Below are positions 11,600-22,884 of a stretch of DNA of 64,000 bases, one piece after another (position 1 is the first letter of the stretch; every line of letters starts with the position of its first letter). This DNA is from Acestrorhynchus altus (taxonomy: Eukaryota > Chordata > Actinopteri > Characiformes > Acestrorhynchidae). The notes beneath the pieces are model-generated. The model ran no database searches and had not been told where the DNA came from. It saw nothing but the letters and a program-made list of their open reading frames with translations. Made by a program: the position numbers and the translations under genes. The stretch lies in the NCBI GenBank assembly GCA_034509495.1, contig CM067520.1:24557537-24621536 (forward strand), written 5' to 3'.

Positions 11600-12280
11600 G
11601 CAGATCTATCAGAAGACTCGAATGCCATGCCTTTCTCCTTTCCTAACCAATCAGCTGTCTTTAAAAGTCCTTTACTCACACACCCCCTTTGGCTGCATTA
11701 TAGATGCCGTGCCCCTTCCTCCCCGCCACCATCAGTGTGGTCCCGATAGTTCTCCAGGGGGTTGGTTCCGCCTCTGCCTTCATACCCAGCAGGATCTGCG
11801 ACGGACCTACGGTTCAAGACCGGGCTCAACTATGGGGCCAAGGCCAAAGACTGACCTCTAATACCTCTTAAGACTTCAACTCAGTAGACCTCTGAGCACC
11901 TCCCTGAGATTTGAACAGATGATCTTGAACTTTATCAGTAACAGTTAGACCGTAGGGCCACTCTAGAGCTGTATTGCATTACATTCAGACACAGTTCTGA
12001 GTAAATTCACCTTTTCCTTCTTTCTCGGACACACAGATATATATGATTTCACAGTTCTAGAGTGGAGTGACTATTTAACTGCCTTCTAGACAAGTGACAA
12101 GAAGCTCTTTATGTAGTGAAAATGTAGTGAAACTACACTACATACAAACACAGTTCTGAGTAAATTTATCTTTCTCAGTCTCAGGAGACTCAAATGCCAT
12201 GACGTCTTTCCTTCCTTCCTTCCTTAACCAATCACTTGCTCCCACTCATTTAAAGGCCTTTACTCACAAGCACCTTCCTC
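11600..12280. repeat. Local duplication around tRNA-like SINE remnant
   Basis: The segments at about 11608-11690 and 12185-12275 share AATGCCATG, CTAACCAATCA / TTAACCAATCA, TTTAAA-GTCCTTTACTCACA and CCTTCCTCC. Between them, 11880-12000 reads on the minus strand like a tRNA-derived SINE head (TAGAGTGGCCCTACGGTC, then TGTTCAAATCTC). CACAGTTCTGAGTAAATT is also repeated, near 11988 and 12149. Confidence 0.55.
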
Positions 12281-13320
12281 CGCATTGCCAATCTTGTTGA
12301 AATTCTACAGCTCAGGGGTTGACAATTGTAAGGCCTCTCTGCAAGGGATAGGGGGCGCTCTAACCTGCCTATGGGAATGAACATTAAACATACTGAGGGG
12401 GAGGTGCCACAGACTAAACATCTTTTCAGCTGTAGCTGTATATGAACGTGTAGTTTAGGCTGAAATTCATTACATACTGTCCAAACTGAGATGCAGAAGT
12501 TAAACGTGTGCTGGGAGAAGTTCTTGAATCCTTGATGAGGTTGAGTTCACATCTGTATTTACTGCTTTTCTGTACGTCTGAATTGGAGACCTAGGACGGT
12601 CTCAGTACACTATCATTCATTGCCTAATGCCACTGCTGGACTAATAGTCCCAAATTGTGCATTTTCTGCGTTTGTCCAGGCCTTTTGTCCAATGGAAGCC
12701 TTATAATAACCCCCGTGCTTACTCTTCTGCCATCAACAGTGACCCATTAGCAAGGTCACACTGAATTATGAAAGGTATGACAGTAGTTAGACCCAGTGGT
12801 CCTCTAGTGTTTGTGAAGCGAGGAGAAAAACCACATTAGAGGATGAGGCCAATGGGATGACCACTATTATCCCGGGAGCAAAGCATGCTTCCCGGAAATG
12901 ATGCCACTGCTCGCTGAGGTCTAATAGGTTCTTAAGCTTACTAAGGGACCCTCACTATTTAATGCTCTAGAGACACAATGCGGGGATAATGGAACCTGGA
13001 GGGCTATTATGGAAGGGACTATGACAACAGATTAGGGGGCCAAGCATTTGCTGAACATCGATCTAATAAGGGAAAAAAAACAAACAGGAGCCCTTTGGAA
13101 TCAGATTTCCAAGGTGTGCTTTAAAGGAATGGCTTGGAGATCCAGGCTTGTTCGTCGAACTATCTGTGCGGTGATGTGAATATGTGAACCAGTCAGACCC
13201 CTGGGAGCAAAGAAGCAGATGGGGAGCTGGAGAGCGAGAGTCAAACTTTGTCATTTACAGCCAAAATAGCATCAGCACTTTTAGCCAGCCTATACGTCCA
13301 CTGCAGTACTCAATGTCAGA
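12281..13320. other. Unassigned sequence
   Basis: No recognisable gene or repeat. Confidence 0.5.
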
Positions 13321-13322
13321 GA

Positions 13323-13361
<39 letters not shown>

Positions 13362-13600
13362 TACTGCAGGGGATAAATGAGTAATAAAAGAGAGCATGGA
13401 AAAGACCAGGGGAAGTAAAGCTCCAGGAGCTTATGTAAGACTCGAGCGAGGTCAAAGGACAAGGTGAAAGTCTCCATGGTAGAGATGGATAACTTCCAGG
13501 ACTGCTGAAGCATCCGTAAGAGAAATCAATAAATCCACGACTCACCAGTGAGACGAATGCTCGCGCACACACACACGCACACACACACACACACACACCT
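13320..13600. repeat. (GA)n and (CA)n microsatellites
   Basis: (GA)n at 13327-13360 and (CA)n at 13565-13598. The reading frames across them (66 and 113 codons) are repeat artefacts. Confidence 0.95.
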
Positions 13601-13879
13601 CATTATCTTTCCGCTTAAGAGCTTACTGCACTGACTTCAAACATCAGACGTCCAGTCCCTTTCCTCCAAATGGTTCCAAGCTGCAGAACACAGATACCGG
13701 GCCTCAAAGCTCACACAGTGGAAAGGACCCTGCCAGCACGCTTAGAGACGGGAAAACTAGAAAACTGAACAAACCAAGTGACCATAACAATCTACACAGG
13801 ATGGCAGATTATATACTGTCAAGGAACCCAGAACTTTCAGCAGTCGATAGAAAAAGGGTGGACGGTTCCCAGTCCAGCA

Positions 13880-14352
13880 GTGACACTGAGAGGTTTAAAC
13901 ACTCCAGCAGCACTGCCGTATCTGATCACCTCATACCAAGAATTATTAGCACTCCTGATTAAAAGGACGTGGATGGTGCAGTGGCCTGGTTAGCACATTT
14001 GCCTCAAAGCACTGGGGTCTTATCTGGTGGAGTTTCCATGTTCTCCTAGTGTCTGTGTGGGTTTCCTCCAGGAGTTCTGGAGTTCCAAAAACATGGATCA
14101 GGAGAACTGCCTACTCGAAACTGCCCTGGTGTGTGTGAATGAATGTGTATGCGAGTGAATGTATGTCTGTATGCCCAGATGTGGACTGGCACTCTGTCCT
14201 GGGTGAACCCCCCTGGAACAGTCATTTGAGGTGGAGAGGTCCCTGTATGCGATTGGTCATTGATCATTCTCAGTCCAGCAGTGACACTAAGGGGTTTAAA
14301 CACTCCAGCAGTACCATCCACTCAAACCAGCACAACACACGCTGACATGGTT
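13880..14352. mobile_element. Family A MITE interrupted by a SINE
   Basis: Family A blocks (CAGCAGTGACACTGAG, GTTTAAACACTCCAGCAGCA) lie at 13880-13945 and again at 14262-14352 (CTCAGTCCAGCAGTGACACT, GTTTAAACACTCCAGCAGTA, AACCAGCACAACACACGCTG). A decayed SINE of the 7757 type lies between (13968-14235: GATGGTGCAGTGG, GGAGTTTCCATGTTCTCC, GGGTTTCCTCC). Because the flanking blocks are repeated, this may be two A copies rather than one split copy. Confidence 0.65.
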
Positions 14353-14438
14353 ATGGTTGATCAGCGTTTAGAAAATACAGACAGAAAATGGTGACACAAG
14401 GTTTTTGTGTGACTTACGCGTCAAATTATGTGTCCAAC

Positions 14439-14440
<2 letters not shown>

Positions 14441-14488
<48 letters not shown>
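14441..14488. repeat. (CA)n microsatellite
   Basis: Pure CA run. 14490-14980 holds nothing recognisable. Confidence 0.95.
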
Positions 14489-14490
<2 letters not shown>

Positions 14491-14984
14491 TCTGTACGGA
14501 AGGAGTAGGCAGTGTCTGGCTCACTGATTCATATATTGAGCGACTGAACGACTGACTGACTGACTCCCTTGTGTTGAAATAGCTTTCTGATAGAGTTTGA
14601 AGAAACGTAATACAGTGGAGGCAGCTCTCTTTCTGTCTTCTAAGAAAAACACTTTCTGACTGCTGTGGCTACGGCAACCACCCCTGATCAAAGGGTCTCA
14701 ATGACAGCAGCACCACTGAAAACCATGGAATAATAAATGACTGAAGAAAGGCCACGGTTATCCCACTAACCACACCTGAGTCACACAGGGCTCCGGGTTG
14801 TTCAACAGAAACATAGAACAAACCAGCTGAAATGAGATACCCCGCTCTGCCAACCTGGGAGCTGACTTGGGTTCGACGCTGTAGACAAAAATGAAGTGTT
14901 AATCGAAGGACAGACTTGTTGCATGAATGGAGCCGGAATCATGTGGGTGTCTTTTCTGTTCATTTAAAAAGGACTATTATGACA

Positions 14985-15545
14985 TTTATAGTAGATACTG
15001 AATCGTTTCTTGGAGACACCGAATCATTTGTAGTAGATACTGAATCACTTATCATAGATACTGAATCATTTATAATACTGACTCATTTCCAGCTGAAACT
15101 GAATCATAGTTGCAGAATCATTTATTGTGGTTGGTGCCGAGCAATAAATAACACCAACACACCATCAATAACCTTGTAAGTCTCTCTGGATAAGCATCAG
15201 CTAAATGCCATGAATGTTTTATAGTAGAAACCAAATCATTTGTAGCAGGTAGTGAATCATTTATAGATAACACTGAATCATTTTGATCAGAATCATACAT
15301 CATATTGTAGATATTGAATCATTGAGTCATTTACAGTAGATACTGAATCATTTATAGGTTATACTGAGTCATTTGCAAAAGATACTAAATGATTCATTTA
15401 CAGTAGATATCAAATAATTATAGATCATTTACATAGATTTTATAGATACTGAATCATTTATTGTAGATAACGAGTCATTTACAGAAGATACCACAGAGTT
15501 CATTGTATATTCGTTGTAGATGTTGAGTCATTTACACTGTTTATT
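14985..15545. repeat. Degenerate ~20-24 bp tandem repeat (GATACTGAATCATTTATAGTA-like)
   Basis: The motif GATACTGAATCATTTA recurs more than ten times with drift, giving the peptide-level echo DTESF in one frame. A TAAGCATCAGCTAAATGCC fragment interrupts it near 15190. No coding role is likely. Confidence 0.8.
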
Positions 15546-15549
15546 GTAT

Positions 15550-16190
15550 ATAAGGGTTCAGGGGGTTCTAAAGAGTCACACAGAGAGGGTCCTGCCCACT
15601 GAGCTGGCTGCGAGTTAGTTCAGGGTCAGCTGAAGGAGGTGGTCTCGTTTTGCCGATCTGTTTGTGTTTATTTTAAAAACAGGACTGTTTTAAATCCCTT
15701 CCTTCCAACAAAGCGAGCAAATGATCAGTGAAATCAGGAGTTAAAGAGAAGATGATCGCTCTGTCCTGCTGTGATCTCTGCAGTGGTGTAAGCAGATCAT
15801 ACAGAGGGAAAATAGGGAGGACGATTAAATCAGCCTTTGAAAGAAATGCATTCTAATTTAAATAATGATGCCTTTATTAAATTAAAATATGATTTTATTT
15901 AAACCTCAGCAAAACGCCTAAATGAATTCATCCAAACCGTGTGTTGTGCTGGTGTTTGCCTGCTTTTGAAGACCAACACGGCTGAATGTTGCAGAATGAG
16001 ATTACACAGCGGTGTTTTGCCTGGGGACGTAGGTGGTTCATGCTGTTAAACCATTATACATACACTGGTTCCAGAGCCAGAGTTAACTTGTGTTCTACCC
16101 CTTCACCTTATGCACTGTTTTTCCCACCTGCAGCTTAGAACTACCCCTTTAACACTTGCGGAGTCTACTGACCATGGAAGGTGTTGATGG
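15550..16190. other. Unassigned sequence
   Basis: No recognisable gene or repeat. Confidence 0.5.
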
Positions 16191-16194
16191 GTTT

Positions 16195-16385
16195 CAAACT
16201 TCAAACCCCCTGAATCTGTTGACATACAAGCTCGGCGGTTAGACAGTCACTCCACTCTAGGGCTGTGAAGCCATGTAGAGAAAGGTAGATTTGCTCTGGT
16301 TGTATGTAGTGTAATTTCACAGCTCTAGGGTGGCCCTACAGTCTAACTGCTGCACATCACGTGCGAGGAGGTCAAATCCCAGCAC
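16195..16385 (+). mobile_element. tRNA-like SINE remnant
   Basis: Contains CACTCCACTCTAGGGCTGTG and a diverged second copy CAGCTCTAGGGTGGCCCTAC, followed by AGGTCAAATCCCAGCAC, a B-box-like sequence. Related to the remnant at 11880-12000. Confidence 0.45.
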
Positions 16386-16389
16386 AGGT

Positions 16390-18390
16390 GTGCCAACCCA
16401 CATGTGAACCCCACATGAGAAATCACTCTTGCTCCAGTACCCAAACAGCTCTCTGTGCTGGAACATCGAACCTCATATTACCTCAAATAAACTCAGAGAA
16501 CTCTATCTCCATGGTGAAAACAGAGACTGTGGCCTCCATGGCAACAGTGGGTTCTTTTTGGAAGCTATGGATGTCCTCAAGCTGAAGTAAATAAACAAGA
16601 GTCTCCTCAGATGACTGAACTATGGCCTCAAATGTTTCCCTTCTTTCTGAACCCCCCACTAGACCGCTGGTTACCTGCTCCCGGAGGTCCAGGGAGGGCA
16701 TGGTGGTGCATTTATACAAGAGAAACGTAGAAACACTGGAACTTTCTTCTTGAAAGAAAAGTGTGTGAACATCTTGAGGTTTCCAATGTGTTCCAATTTG
16801 AAAGGGAAGACTTTGCAAACTTTCCCCGACCTCCACCACTTCCGCAAACTCACAACTTTAATTGGGCCTGAGATTTTAAAACCAACCTAAATATAGCCTG
16901 AGAACATTTGGCCCGAGTCTGACCCGGACTCGACTAACTAAGTTCAGAATTTGCATCTGAGTGTAGCCTGACAAAATTACCCATCTGATGAACAGACTGG
17001 AAGGTCCTCCAATTAATCTTTCCATTTTTCTGGCGACAAATTAACTTGATCAAATTAATAATCAGTTGCTCAATCCATGCATTAAACCCTCCGTCGTGTG
17101 GAGGACTATTCATCCGCAAGTCTTAAGCTTCTGCACGCATTGTACTCAACAGGGAGCAGGTGTGCACAGAGAGGAGCCAGCCTAGACAGTCTCTGGTAGT
17201 TCCCCCGTGAAGGCCATAGAACCTGGGTGGAGATAACAGCACATCCTTTTTCTCTCTGTGACAAGTATAAGAAACACAGCCAGCCTGTCTCGTAAGCTCT
17301 CAATAAAGATTACTCCACAACACCGTTCTATCTGAAACACTCCCAATGCTGAACACAGCCGTTGTTATTGTTATCATACAAGGAATAAAACCATGACCTT
17401 GTTTACACACTTCTCCATGTCCATGTCCTGTATTCTGCTGGACGTTGGATGCCCATGTTTCACGTGAGTATCACGAACACTGTGGGTGTGATGTTCTGAA
17501 CAACTGGGTCAGAGCATGTCCAAAACATCAGGCAGGTCTATTTAACTTCACTTCATTTGTGCATCTCAAATGAAGACAAATCTGAGGAGCCCTGGATCTC
17601 CTGGAAATAACAACATCTGGTCTTATTACATACTTTTACATTTTTCTGTGAACAAAAATACGTCATAATACAAAAACATCCCACAAAATTATCCCAGGGT
17701 TCTAAAGCTTAAGGTGGCCTGGGGTGGACCTACACAATATGAAGCTGGTGGTACTAATGTTATGGCTGCTTGGTGCATGTAACCGTGCCGCGGATTAGTG
17801 TTTGGAGTTATACAATCGGTGGGCCGTGGGTTATTTGTGCTGCATATGATTTTCTTTCATATTCTAATGAATATCAGTATATGAGTAGACCCTGCTCTCA
17901 CTGAGGAGGTCTCAACAGCTGTAATATATATTTAATACACATATCTCCACTTCTTTGCATTATTAAATCTGTCTTATTGCCCTGCTCCTACCCTCCCACA
18001 CACGTAGTGTCATTTAAAAGCTGAGCAGACTGCTGTGGGCAGGGAGCTCATATTAGTCTCTGGGCAAAGCTTGTGTAGGTGGAGAACAGAAGAAGATTTC
18101 TGACCTTCAGCCCAGCCCTCCTAACCCTGCTGACAGTGGGCTTACAGGACCCTCTAGGTCCAGGGTTTAGGGCCAGAGTACATCCACTAGCACAGTGAGC
18201 TGAAGTCAAGTGTGGACTGTCTGAGAACCTGCCTGCATGGAACTGGAGCTCCAAACACTTTCAGTTTTCCAAGAACAACCTTAAAAAATGTGTCCTTCAA
18301 GGCATCATTAGTTCTCATAATTGTTCTCCTCATAAAACTGGGGTCAGTCAAAATAGGCTACAGCACCGCTGGATCAGAGAGATTAGGGGT
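16390..18390. other. Unassigned sequence with one family C trace
   Basis: At 17486-17545 there is a family C trace (GTGATGTTCTGAACAACTGG, CAAAACATCAGGCAGGTCT). The 118-codon minus-strand frame at 16483-16839 begins with GTG, not ATG, and resembles no family I know. Confidence 0.5.
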
Positions 18391-18394
18391 CACC

Positions 18395-19205
18395 AACAGT
18401 GCCAGTTTAGCAGACATGGGTAATGAACCCACAGCCTTCTGATCAATAACCCAGCACAGTTCCCACCATTGCTTAGATTGTACAGAACCTTGTTTTGAAG
18501 CTGCATTTGGTTTAAACATGGCTTACAGATGCTAACAAGTGGGTATCAAATCCACAACCTTGTGAGCAATGTACTGAACCTTGTTTCTACACTGCATTAA
18601 GTCTAAACAGGGTTTAATTTTGTTAACACAGGGGTATCGAGCCCACAATCTTCTGAGCAATAGCCATCCACTTTAATAACTGCTACATAGAGTGTATAGA
18701 ACCTTGTTTCCATGTTGCATTTGATTTTAACAAGACCTGTAGCTGAAACAAATGGGTATCGAAACCACAACCTTGTCCGCAATAACCCAGCACTCCAACC
18801 ACCACTACTTAGAGTGTACAGAACCTTGTTACTGTGTTGTGTTGGTTTTGAATAGGGATTTCGAGTGTTAACAAGTAGGGAGTGAACTCACAACCTTGTG
18901 AGTAATAACTACTACTTAGAGAGAGCGGTGGGTATTGAACCCACAACCTTGAAAGCAACAACCCAGCCCACCAATCACCACAGTATAGTATAAACACAAG
19001 CATGTTTCTAAGTTGTGCCTGGTTTGAACAGATTCTGAGGATGTTAACAAGGGGGCCTTGAACCCACAACATTGTGAGCAATAACCCAGCACTCTAACCA
19101 CTGCTACTTGCAGTGTACAGAACCTTCTTTTAAAGTTGCATTTTGTTTTGAACAAGAACTGAGGGCTTCAACGAGTGGGTATCGAACCCACAACCTCATA
19201 TCTCA
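18395..19205 (-). repeat. Tandem array of tRNA-like monomers (~123 bp)
   Basis: The anchor GGGTATCGAACCCACAACCT and variants occurs near 18422, 18541, 18631, 18754, 18878, 18929, 19051 and 19177. Typical spacing is 119-126 bp, with two shortened units. On the minus strand a monomer reads GTAGCAGTGGTTAGAGTGCT (A-box-like) and about 30 nt later GTGGGTTCGATACCC (B box), so each unit looks like a tRNA or SINE head. The other half of the unit contains the AGTGTACAGAACCTTGTTT block. Confidence 0.85.
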
Positions 19206-19209
19206 TCAC

Positions 19210-20280
19210 AGGTTTTATTTTCAAGACATTTGGGACCATTTCCAGAAAAGGTTACAAGCAGCTGTTTTTTGTTTGTATGTATGTTAGAAGATGGTTTCAA
19301 CCTTAACACTGTGCAGAAGGACTTCAACACTCAAGACCTTCTGCTGACCTTCGGGTTATCTTTCAATTAAGCTTGTCCAGCTGACCATGACTTGGAAATC
19401 CAACTTCTGTCCTGCATCTGGAGCAAGGGTCTCCAGCCAAGGTCAATGCTGACAGGTGCTCAGTCAGAGCTAACGAGCAGGCAGGCCTAATGGAATTCAG
19501 ATGGCCAAATGGCCTATTCGTTTTTCCATCACGAGTGCGGAGCACGTTTTTAATGCCTTGCCAACCCCATGAATATCAAGGAGTGGAGAGGTGGACCGCC
19601 CTGGTGCACTGGTTCCTCAGCAAGGAAAGAGATTAGGACTGGCCAATTAAAACAGCCACTGTGCCACAGACGCACATCAACATGGAAAACATCCATAGAA
19701 CACATCTATAAGGCACATTCCAGCCTTCTGCGAGTTTTTGCTCTTGAGAAGCGAACCGTGCTCTCCACTCCGAATGCCGATTCTTCACCGCGGCGGCCCC
19801 TGGGCCACTTGTATGCTTTCAGAGTGAAAATTAGATGTGTGTGAGGAGCGGGGGAAACGTTAATAGGATCGTAGATTCTGTGGACCTCTCGACTCCCCCT
19901 GCTTCTTATCCGCAGTGACTCCGCTACTCCCTCCCTTCCTCCCCAGATCGATAGTTTACTGCCCTGCCACACAGAAAGCTCCAGAAGGTCAGCATAAAGC
20001 GAGGCCAGGACTGTGAGCTTTATTACTCCAAGTGTTTAAAATACCACCGCTGGCATCCGCACTCTACTCCCAGCCCATAATAATCGCTGTTTTAAAGCCC
20101 AAGAGAGTGGTCAACAATCCGGCTCATAATGCGGGAGTGTGTATCTTCTGATTATGCGCAGCAATAAACGTCGGACAAAAACCAGAAGAACAAGACACCT
20201 TTGTTCTCCACACAAAGACGTATAATTATCAAATTGCATTTCTAAACAAACCTCGATCTTCTGCACAGATTTTAAGACCA
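19210..20280. other. Unassigned sequence
   Basis: No repeat family recognised. Some parts (19480-20060) have balanced composition and lack repeats, as conserved non-coding sequence might, but nothing in the sequence alone supports a function. Confidence 0.45.
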
Positions 20281-20284
20281 CTGG

Positions 20285-20640
20285 CTAGAAAGAAAAGGCC
20301 AAGTCGTGGCACGTCTCACAGACGTCTTGTCAGGGATGTCAGACCATCGCTGGAAACTTGACCCCAACAAGACTGAGATGCTGCATCGCATGGTCTTGCT
20401 GGTCACCAAAGACTTGGTGTAGATGTCAATGGCCAGTTATTGTTCTCTACTCATGTGAGAACATCCAGAGACCAGTTGTCTAGAACATCCAAACCTTCGA
20501 GATGTTCTCTCCAGAGGCTATCCGGGTGTTTGTCCAGTCACTCATCTCAAAACTTCACTTTCATGTCTCTCAAGGAAGTCAGGGTGTGATCCTCTACTGC
20601 TCTTCACTGGCATCCTGTAGCTGCTCATTAGATTGAACTG
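20285..20640 (+). mobile_element. Degenerate LINE reverse-transcriptase remnant
   Basis: One frame gives RWKLDPNKTEMLHRM, close to the LKLNPDKTELL block of L2/Jockey-group reverse transcriptases. A shifted frame gives LGVDVNGQLLFSTHVR (compare LGVTLDDxLSFSxHV). A later one gives TALHWHPVAAH (compare LHWLPVxxR). The order is correct and the frames are broken. Confidence 0.7.
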
Positions 20641-20644
20641 TTTG

Positions 20645-20990
20645 AACTCCAGCCCAATTTTGTGGGACGAGGAGCTTCCGGTGCATGTTTACTGCTCTGT
20701 CCTCGTATCAATCTGCATACAGACTCTGATCAGTGAGGGGGTGGGGTTAATCATGTCACTGACCCAGATATTGGGCTATACAGGAAAACGAGAAGGGAGG
20801 GGCTGTTTGCACTCTTTCTTTGCTCACACAGTGTTCAAATTTCAGAATAAAAGTCTGGAGAAGGGAGAACACTGATACATACACTGATAATTGCTATGTT
20901 AAAAGACATTTAGGTTGTTTTCTTATTTTATTTGGACCACTCTGTCAAGTATTTTTGAATAACTTATTATAATAAATATCTATGTTTTTA
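20645..20990 (-). mobile_element. Family B TTAA element, partial copy with single minisatellite unit
   Basis: Contains CAATTTTGTGGGACGAGGAG, GTGCATGTTTACTGCTCTGT, one minisatellite unit, GACCCAGATATTGGGCTATA, the CACAGTGTTCAAATTTCAGA block and a region ending in ATAATAAATATC. CAATTTTGTGGGACG normally lies at the opposite end, so this copy is rearranged. Confidence 0.7.
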
Positions 20991-20999
20991 GTTCTTATT

Positions 21000-21265
21000 A
21001 ACATAAATTATATATACATATGTTATATATAATATATGTATGTATATATTATATATATATATTTTGCTCATGAAACATAGTTTGCCCTTTGGTGCCTGGA
21101 TTTAATTAAAATGGTGTAAAAAATATTATTTGTGTTGTTAATAATAATAATAGTAATAATAATATAAAAATATAATTATATTATTATTCATAATCATTTG
21201 TATTTTGCTTTTTGTCAACTCTTACAGCTTTGTGTGTAAACTAGTCCATAATAAAAGGTAAATAT
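21000..21265. repeat. AT-rich low-complexity region
   Basis: TATATA and TAATAATAA runs. The following 21265-21840 is unassigned. Confidence 0.85.
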
Positions 21266-21844
21266 TGAAAAAGGACAAACAGACATCAGCTTTTTCCAGT
21301 TTACTGAGTTTTAATAGGTCACATCTGTCGCTGCTCTTCTGTTTATACTGAAAGACCGATGTACGGGTTTGTCACTGTAGGGTGTTTTCGTTTTAACACG
21401 AGACATTATGTATCTATTTCCCAGTTGCTATGGGGATTTTGGTGCAGTGGTCTTAACAGTAGGAGCTAAATGGCCCAGTATCTAAGTAACTAAAGTAACC
21501 ATGGGACATGCTATAAAAAGCAGCCATTGATTTCTGTGCTCCAACCGCACACTTGTTGTGGGTTCCCTCTACTTACTTATGCATTTAACTCCAGGCAACT
21601 TTCAAAGCCTGATGATCTCAGCATCTCTGTGAAGAGACAGAGCTACAAAACACAGTCCTAAAACATTTATGGAGAAAATGGATTAGAGAAGAAATAGAAA
21701 GCAGAGACGCTTTGGTGTTTACAAACATCCCAAATCTATTTCCAGCTCCAGTATTTAGCATTTTTGTAGATCGGTTTACTGCTTGGCTTACTGACAGTTT
21801 CTACCTGTTGCACAACTTTCCGCAGCTAGTGCAAAAACATCGAT

Positions 21845-22176
21845 ATGATTTTCACCCTGATCTTCAGTGATCAGGACCCCACAGAGCAGCTATGATGTGG
21901 GTGGTGGGTCGTTCTCAGCACTGCAGTCACACTGACATGGTGGTGGTGTGTTAGTGTGTGTTGCGCTGGTACGAGTGGATCAGACACAGCAGTGCTGAGA
22001 ATGACCCACCACCCACATAATAGCTGCTCTCTGGTGGTCCTGCGGGGTCCTGACCATTGAAGGACGGGTTAAAAGGGGACTAAAAGTGCTCCTGTATGGT
22101 AAGAGGAGTGGATCAAATTGACAGTGAGTGTAGAAACAAAGAGGTGGTCTTAATATTATGGCTGATTGGTGTATTT
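21845..22176. mobile_element. Family A MITE, compact copy
   Basis: Runs from TTTTCACCCTGATCTTCAGT through ATGTGGGTGGTGGGTCGTTC, then the inverted ACCCACCACCCACATAATAG, to the terminus AATATTATGGCTGATTGGTG. The two arms are separated by only about 55 bp, giving a clear palindrome. Confidence 0.88.
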
Positions 22177-22179
22177 CTT

Positions 22180-22884
22180 GCATGCTGTGGATAGTCTTGG
22201 TGCCGTAAAACCCAGAAACGGCCCATCAATAATACGGAGGTAAACCGGCTCATTAAAGTGCATAAATGAGCATTTTTCGCCCCGAACAAAATCACAGACT
22301 AACTATTTATACATCAAAGAAACCAACCATTCACTGCAGAGGCTGCGGGCAGCGTTTCGGAATGCTGGGATATTCCTTAAAGCAGTGAACCACATGTGCC
22401 CTTAATATGATTCCCAGACCCTTTAAGCACATGTAACTGATGTGCCATGGTCAGGGCTTGGATATTTCAAATAGCTGCCGTCAAAAAGCTTCCATGCTCT
22501 TCCTTCTAACCGAGCGGTGTTGCATAATTGAAATGCTTTTAGCAAATTGGGGCCTTCGCGGAGGGCTTACTTGCGGGGTCCTGTGAGGGTAAGTGGGTTT
22601 AAGAATCGAGAGAATTGTTTTGTTTAATTCAATTTAACGATGCAGATGCAAAAGTCTTGCTCCGCTGCAATTGGAAGCCGACGCAGCGAAGTTCAGATGA
22701 ATTATTAACAAAGACCATCGCTGAACCATCCAGGCTGATCGGTCACTCAAAACGAGGCAGAAAAAATCAATAGCGAGTCTATATAAATAACTCAAAAGGT
22801 CAACACGTGCACTTAGCGCTCGCAAAACGCACACGCAAAGATTAATACACGCAGACACGCACAGGTGGCTGCTAAACACCAAGC
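22180..22884. other. Unassigned sequence
   Basis: No recognisable gene or repeat. Confidence 0.5.

Noticed and set aside
16483..16839. 118-codon minus-strand frame
   Set aside because: Starts at GTG rather than ATG, no recognisable motif, no splice context clearly supporting an exon.
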